Source: Microbacterium oleivorans (GTDB lineage: Bacteria > Actinomycetota > Actinomycetes > Actinomycetales > Microbacteriaceae). Taken from it: a stretch of 64,000 bases of DNA. Below the pieces are notes generated by a model that did no database searches, was not told the origin of the DNA, and saw only the letters and a program-made list of their open reading frames with translations. Of this stretch, positions 60,842 to 64,000 are shown one piece after another. The stretch covers positions 1,242,005 through 1,306,004 of the forward strand of contig NZ_LSTV01000001.1 of NCBI RefSeq assembly GCF_001644225.1, written 5' to 3'. The first letter of the stretch is position 1, and each line of letters opens with the position of its first letter. Both the position numbers and the translations under genes were made by a program.

Positions 60842-62236
60842 TCAGTCCTGCCCGAGGGCGTCGAGGACCTGCGGGATGATGCGGTACACGTCGCCGCAGC
60901 CGAGGGTGATGACGTAGTCGCCGGGGCGGGCGATGGATGCCGTGTACTCGGCGGCCTGCTGCCAGTCCGCCACGAAGCGCACCCGGTCCTGATCGGCGAA
61001 GGCGCCGCTGACGAGGGCGCCGGTCACCCCGGGGACGGGATCCTCGCGGGCGCCGTAGACGTCGAGGACGACCGTGTGGTCGGCGCGGGACTCGAGGACG
61101 TCCGCGAACTCGCGGTACATGGCCTGCGTGCGGGAGTAGGTGTGGGGCTGGTGGACGGCGATGATGCGCCCCTCCCCGACGACGGTGCGCGCTGCGGCGA
61201 GGGCGGCGTCGACCTCGGTCGGGTGGTGGGCGTAGTCGTCGTAGACCGACACACCCGCGCGGACGCCGTGCAGCTCGAACCGGCGGATCGTGCCGCCGAA
61301 CTGCTCGACCGCGCGCAGCGCCGGCTCGAGCTCGTATCCGAGGGTGAGGAGCACGGCGACAGCGCCGGCCGCGTTGACCGCGTTGTGCGCTCCGGGGACG
61401 CTCAGGGCGCCCGACGCCGAGCGTCCGTCGTGGTGGAGGGTGAAGGAGACCGGGCCCTCGGTGACGATGTCGCTCACGCGGACGTCCGCCTCGGCGGCCG
61501 TGCCGAAGGTGACCACGGTCCGGTGGGACAGCGACGCGGCGACCTCGCGGGCGCCGGGGTCGTCGGAGGAGATGACGACGGCCTGGGACGCGGCATCCGC
61601 GAATTGCACGAAACCTTCGTAGAAGGCCTCGCGCGACCCCCAGTGGTCGAGGTGGTCGGGATCGACGTTCGTGATGAGTGCCACAGCGGTGTCGTAGAGC
61701 AGGAACGAGCCGTCGGACTCGTCGGCCTCGATGACGAACAGGTCGTCGGACCCGGTACCGCTCGAGACGCCGAGGGAGGCGATGACGCCGCCGTTGACGA
61801 AGGTCGGATCGGCGCCGCTCGCGCGGAGGCCCGTGACGATCATCCCGGTCGAGGTGGTCTTGCCGTGCGCGCCGGCGACGCTCACCAGTCGACGACCGCC
61901 GACCAGCCAGTGCAGCGCCTGCGAGCGGTGCAGCACGGGCACGCCCCGCTCCTTCGCACGCAGGTACTCCGGGTTCTCGGGCCAGATGGCGCCCGTGAAC
62001 ACGACCGCATCCACGTCGTCGGGGAGATTCGCCGCGTCGTGCCCGACGTGGACCTCCGCGCCGCGCGCCGCGAGCGCCTGCATGGCCGCGCTGTCGGAGC
62101 GGTCGGAACCTGACACGCGGATGCCGCGATCGAGGAACATGCCGGCGAGCCCCGACATCCCGGAACCGCCGATCCCGATGAAGTGGGCGGCGGTGATGTC
62201 CGCGGGGATGGGAAGCGTGAGATCGGGGCGAATCAT
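60842..62236 (-). CDS. murC: UDP-N-acetylmuramate--L-alanine ligase
   Basis: Adds the first amino acid (usually L-Ala; Gly in some Microbacterium relatives) to UDP-MurNAc. 464 aa. N-terminal nucleotide fold [15 protein letters not shown] near 15, Mur-ligase P-loop [12 protein letters not shown] near 122 and the C-terminal substrate domain with [12 protein letters not shown] near 333. ATG 62236 has TAGACT nine bases upstream. The amino-acid choice cannot be read from sequence alone. Confidence 0.96.
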   Translation of the reverse strand: MIRPDLTLPIPADITAAHFIGIGGSGMSGLAGMFLDRGIRVSGSDRSDSAAMQALAARGAEVHVGHDAANLPDDVDAVVFTGAIWPENPEYLRAKERGVPVLHRSQALHWLVGGRRLVSVAGAHGKTTSTGMIVTGLRASGADPTFVNGGVIASLGVSSGTGSDDLFVIEADESDGSFLLYDTAVALITNVDPDHLDHWGSREAFYEGFVQFADAASQAVVISSDDPGAREVAASLSHRTVVTFGTAAEADVRVSDIVTEGPVSFTLHHDGRSASGALSVPGAHNAVNAAGAVAVLLTLGYELEPALRAVEQFGGTIRRFELHGVRAGVSVYDDYAHHPTEVDAALAAARTVVGEGRIIAVHQPHTYSRTQAMYREFADVLESRADHTVVLDVYGAREDPVPGVTGALVSGAFADQDRVRFVADWQQAAEYTASIARPGDYVITLGCGDVYRIIPQVLDALGQD

Positions 62237-62245
62237 GGCCCGACA

Positions 62246-62251
62246 AGTCTA
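62246..62251 (-). promoter_or_regulatory. Possible -10 box of murC-ftsQ
   Basis: TAGACT on the minus strand, nine bases before the murC ATG, would give a leader of only two or three bases. It lies in the 62-base murG-murC spacer. Confidence 0.4.
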
Positions 62252-62298
62252 GGTCGGGGTGGGCGGCGGGGACGCCGCGGCGCGCTGTGCCGGGCTGC

Positions 62299-63372
62299 TC
62301 AGCGGGCGAGCGCGCGGTCGATCAGCCCGACGACGTTCTCACTCCCCGTGCGGGTCCCGACCTGCGCCGCGGCGGCGCGCATGCGCTCGAGCGACGCCGC
62401 ATCGGACAGGAGCGGGACGACGGTCGAACGGATGCGGTCCCCGGTCAGCTCGGCATCGGGGATCAGCACCGCCGCCCCCGCCGCGACCGCGGACGCGGCG
62501 TTGAGGGCCTGCTCGCCGTTGCCGACCGCGTAGGGGACGTAGACGGCCGGGATCCCGAGCGCGCTGAGCTCGCTCACGGTTGCCGCCCCCGACCGCGACA
62601 CGACGGCGTCGGCGAGGGCGAACGCGAGGTCCATGCGATCGATGTAGGGCACGATCCGGTAGGACGGGTCGTCAGGGTCGGCGATGTCGTTGCGCTCCCC
62701 CGCGGCGTGCAGGATCTGCCACCCCGCCGCGACGACGTCCTGCCACGCATCGGCGAACGCCCGGTTGAGCCGCACCGCCCCGAGCGACCCGCCGAAGACG
62801 AGGAGGACGGGCCGATCGGCATCCATCCCGAAGGCCGCAGCCGCCTCCTCGCGCAGCGCGGCGCGGTCGAGGTTCACGATCTCGGGGCGCAGCGGCATAC
62901 CGACGACCTCGGCACCGCGCAGCGGCGTTCCCTCGAAGGCGACACCGGATGCCGCGGCCCCCCGCGCGCCGAGCACGTTGGCGAGCCCCGGCTTGGCGTT
63001 CGCCTCGTGGACGACCACGGGGATGCGGGCGCGGCGGGCGGCGACGTACGCGGGCGCCGAGGCGTACCCGCCGAAGCCGACGACGACGTCGACGGCGCGC
63101 TCACGGATGTGGTGCCGGACCTGGCGCACGGCGCGGGCGAACCTTGCCGGAAAGCGGAGCGCCGCGGCATCCGGTCGACGCGGGAAGGGGACCTTGTCGA
63201 CGAACAGCAGCTCGTATCCCCGCTGCGGCACCAGTCGGGCTTCGAGGCCCTCACGGGTGCCGAGGACGAGGACGGTCGCGCCCGGGTCACGGGCCATCAG
63301 GGTGTCGGCGACGGCGAGCAGCGGATTGACGTGGCCCGCGGTGCCACCGCCGGCCAGGAGGTACGTGGTCAC
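62299..63372 (-). CDS. murG: UDP-GlcNAc transferase MurG (lipid II synthase)
   Basis: Adds GlcNAc to lipid I on the inner membrane face to make lipid II. 357 aa. N-terminal LLAGGGTAGHVNPLLAVA near residue 5, VVGFGGYASAPAYVAA near 92, HEANAKPGLAN near 120, GGSLGAVRLNRAF near 192 and the UDP-binding SRSGAATVSELSALG near 265-280. GTG start ten bases after ftsW. Confidence 0.96.
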   Translation of the reverse strand: MTTYLLAGGGTAGHVNPLLAVADTLMARDPGATVLVLGTREGLEARLVPQRGYELLFVDKVPFPRRPDAAALRFPARFARAVRQVRHHIRERAVDVVVGFGGYASAPAYVAARRARIPVVVHEANAKPGLANVLGARGAAASGVAFEGTPLRGAEVVGMPLRPEIVNLDRAALREEAAAAFGMDADRPVLLVFGGSLGAVRLNRAFADAWQDVVAAGWQILHAAGERNDIADPDDPSYRIVPYIDRMDLAFALADAVVSRSGAATVSELSALGIPAVYVPYAVGNGEQALNAASAVAAGAAVLIPDAELTGDRIRSTVVPLLSDAASLERMRAAAAQVGTRTGSENVVGLIDRALAR

Positions 63373-63382
63373 CGGATCGAGC

Positions 63383-64000
63383 CTACCGGCGGGTCGGAGC
63401 GGTGCCCGGCGCCGAGGTGGGCAGCGTCCGCGCGAAGGCGAGGAGCACCCCGCACGCCATCAGCACCGAGACGAGCGACGTGCCGCCCTGCGACATGAAC
63501 GGCAGCGGCACACCCAGCACGGGGAACACCCGCAGCACGACCCCGATGTTGATGAGGGCCTGACCGACGATCCAGACGGTGATGCCGCCGGCGGCGATGC
63601 GGATGAAGGGGTCGTGGGTCTTGCGGATGACGTGGAAGGCGCCGACCGCGAACAGCGTGAACAGCGCGAGCACCACGATGCACCCGATGAGGCCGAGTTC
63701 CTCGCCGACGATCGCGAAGATGTAGTCGTGGGATGCCGCGGGCAGCCACGCATACTTCTCCCGCGAATTCCCGAGGCCGAGGCCGAAGACACCGCCGCTC
63801 GCCAGACCCCAGATCCCGTGGAGAGGCTGGTAACAGCCGTCGTAGTAGTCGTCGATACAGTTCGGGTCGAGGAAGCTCGTGATGCGCGCCATGCGATTCG
63901 CGCTCGTGAGCGCCAGGACCGCGACGACCACCACGGCGACGACGACCGGAATGATGAACACCCGGAGCTTCACCCCCGAGAAGAACAACGCCCCCAGCAG
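63383..64000 (-). CDS. ftsW: FtsW septal peptidoglycan polymerase (C-terminal part; gene continues past the window)
   Basis: SEDS-family polymerase that makes septal glycan from lipid II. About 205 C-terminal residues are visible; the N-terminal helices lie beyond 64000. Conserved features: the loop with GIWGLASGGVFGLGLGNSREK, then HDYIFAIVGEELGLIG, and the last helices with LINIGVVLRVFPVLGVPLPF. A pair of Cys in DPNCIDDYYDGCY lies in the large external loop. Upstream end of the dcw run murG-murC-ftsQ-ftsZ. Confidence 0.94.
   Translation of the reverse strand: MLGALFFSGVKLRVFIIPVVVAVVVVAVLALTSANRMARITSFLDPNCIDDYYDGCYQPLHGIWGLASGGVFGLGLGNSREKYAWLPAASHDYIFAIVGEELGLIGCIVVLALFTLFAVGAFHVIRKTHDPFIRIAAGGITVWIVGQALINIGVVLRVFPVLGVPLPFMSQGGTSLVSVLMACGVLLAFARTLPTSAPGTAPTRR

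Overview
The window is one contiguous piece of the chromosome of a high-GC Gram-positive actinobacterium. It most resembles the family Microbacteriaceae (Microbacterium or a close relative). The reasons are the very high third-position GC, frequent GTG starts, actinobacterial marker genes (rbpA, whiA, opcA, qcrCAB with a diheme cytochrome c, subunit IV ctaF, divIVA/wag31, sepF, a DUF3043-type protein) and the gene order around them. Almost everything is core genome. I see no phage, insertion sequence, CRISPR array, rRNA or tRNA, and no gap between genes exceeds 300 bases.

Layout. 1-1130: end of a probable heme A synthase facing ctaB (heme O synthase). 1352-7809: a tight pentose-phosphate operon, tkt-tal-zwf-opcA-pgl. 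7846-11557 (minus): gap-pgk-tpiA, a terminator, then secG-rbpA. 11695-19180 (minus): sodA, whiA, rapZ, uvrC, uvrA. 19235-22040: an OhrR-like redox regulator divergent from a zinc-ribbon microprotein, then uvrB. 22100-27186 (minus): rpsA, a sensor kinase, a membrane protein with a degenerate GGDEF domain, and coaE. 27335-31221: a YchJ protein, a lipoprotein/PKD-protein pair, a 5'-3' exonuclease and a PHP protein. 31229-41210: trpD and the respiratory cluster, ctaE-qcrCAB rightward and ctaC-ctaD-ctaF-PP2C leftward, with a rhodanese between. 41325-51447: erpA, an M20 dipeptidase, a DUF3043 protein, pyrD, nrdR, hisD, an unknown membrane protein and dnaE. 51496-54740: a small accessory block of Nudix, GNAT, a membrane protein and an ECF-type sigma factor. 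54772-64000 (minus): the lower division and cell-wall (dcw) cluster ftsW-murG-murC-ftsQ-ftsZ-yggS-sepF-yggT-divIVA-lspA-rluD.

How the genes work together. Sugar-phosphate metabolism (oxidative and non-oxidative pentose phosphate, lower glycolysis) sits beside the aa3/bcc respiratory supercomplex and heme A synthesis. A nucleotide-excision repair set (uvrA, uvrB, uvrC) and a replication polymerase are here too, followed by the division and peptidoglycan genes. Many genes carry a TANNNT box exactly 6-7 nt before the start codon with no usable Shine-Dalgarno, the signature of leaderless mRNAs; uvrA, uvrB, dnaE, hisD and the sensor kinase are the clearest.

No spectacular unknown system is obvious. 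The best leads are the OhrR-like regulator with three operator half-sites and its zinc-ribbon partner, the sensor kinase/degenerate GGDEF/coaE operon without a response regulator, the PP2C phosphatase inside the cytochrome oxidase operon, a terminator hairpin that contains two convergent stop codons, and the sigma-factor accessory block between rluD and dnaE.
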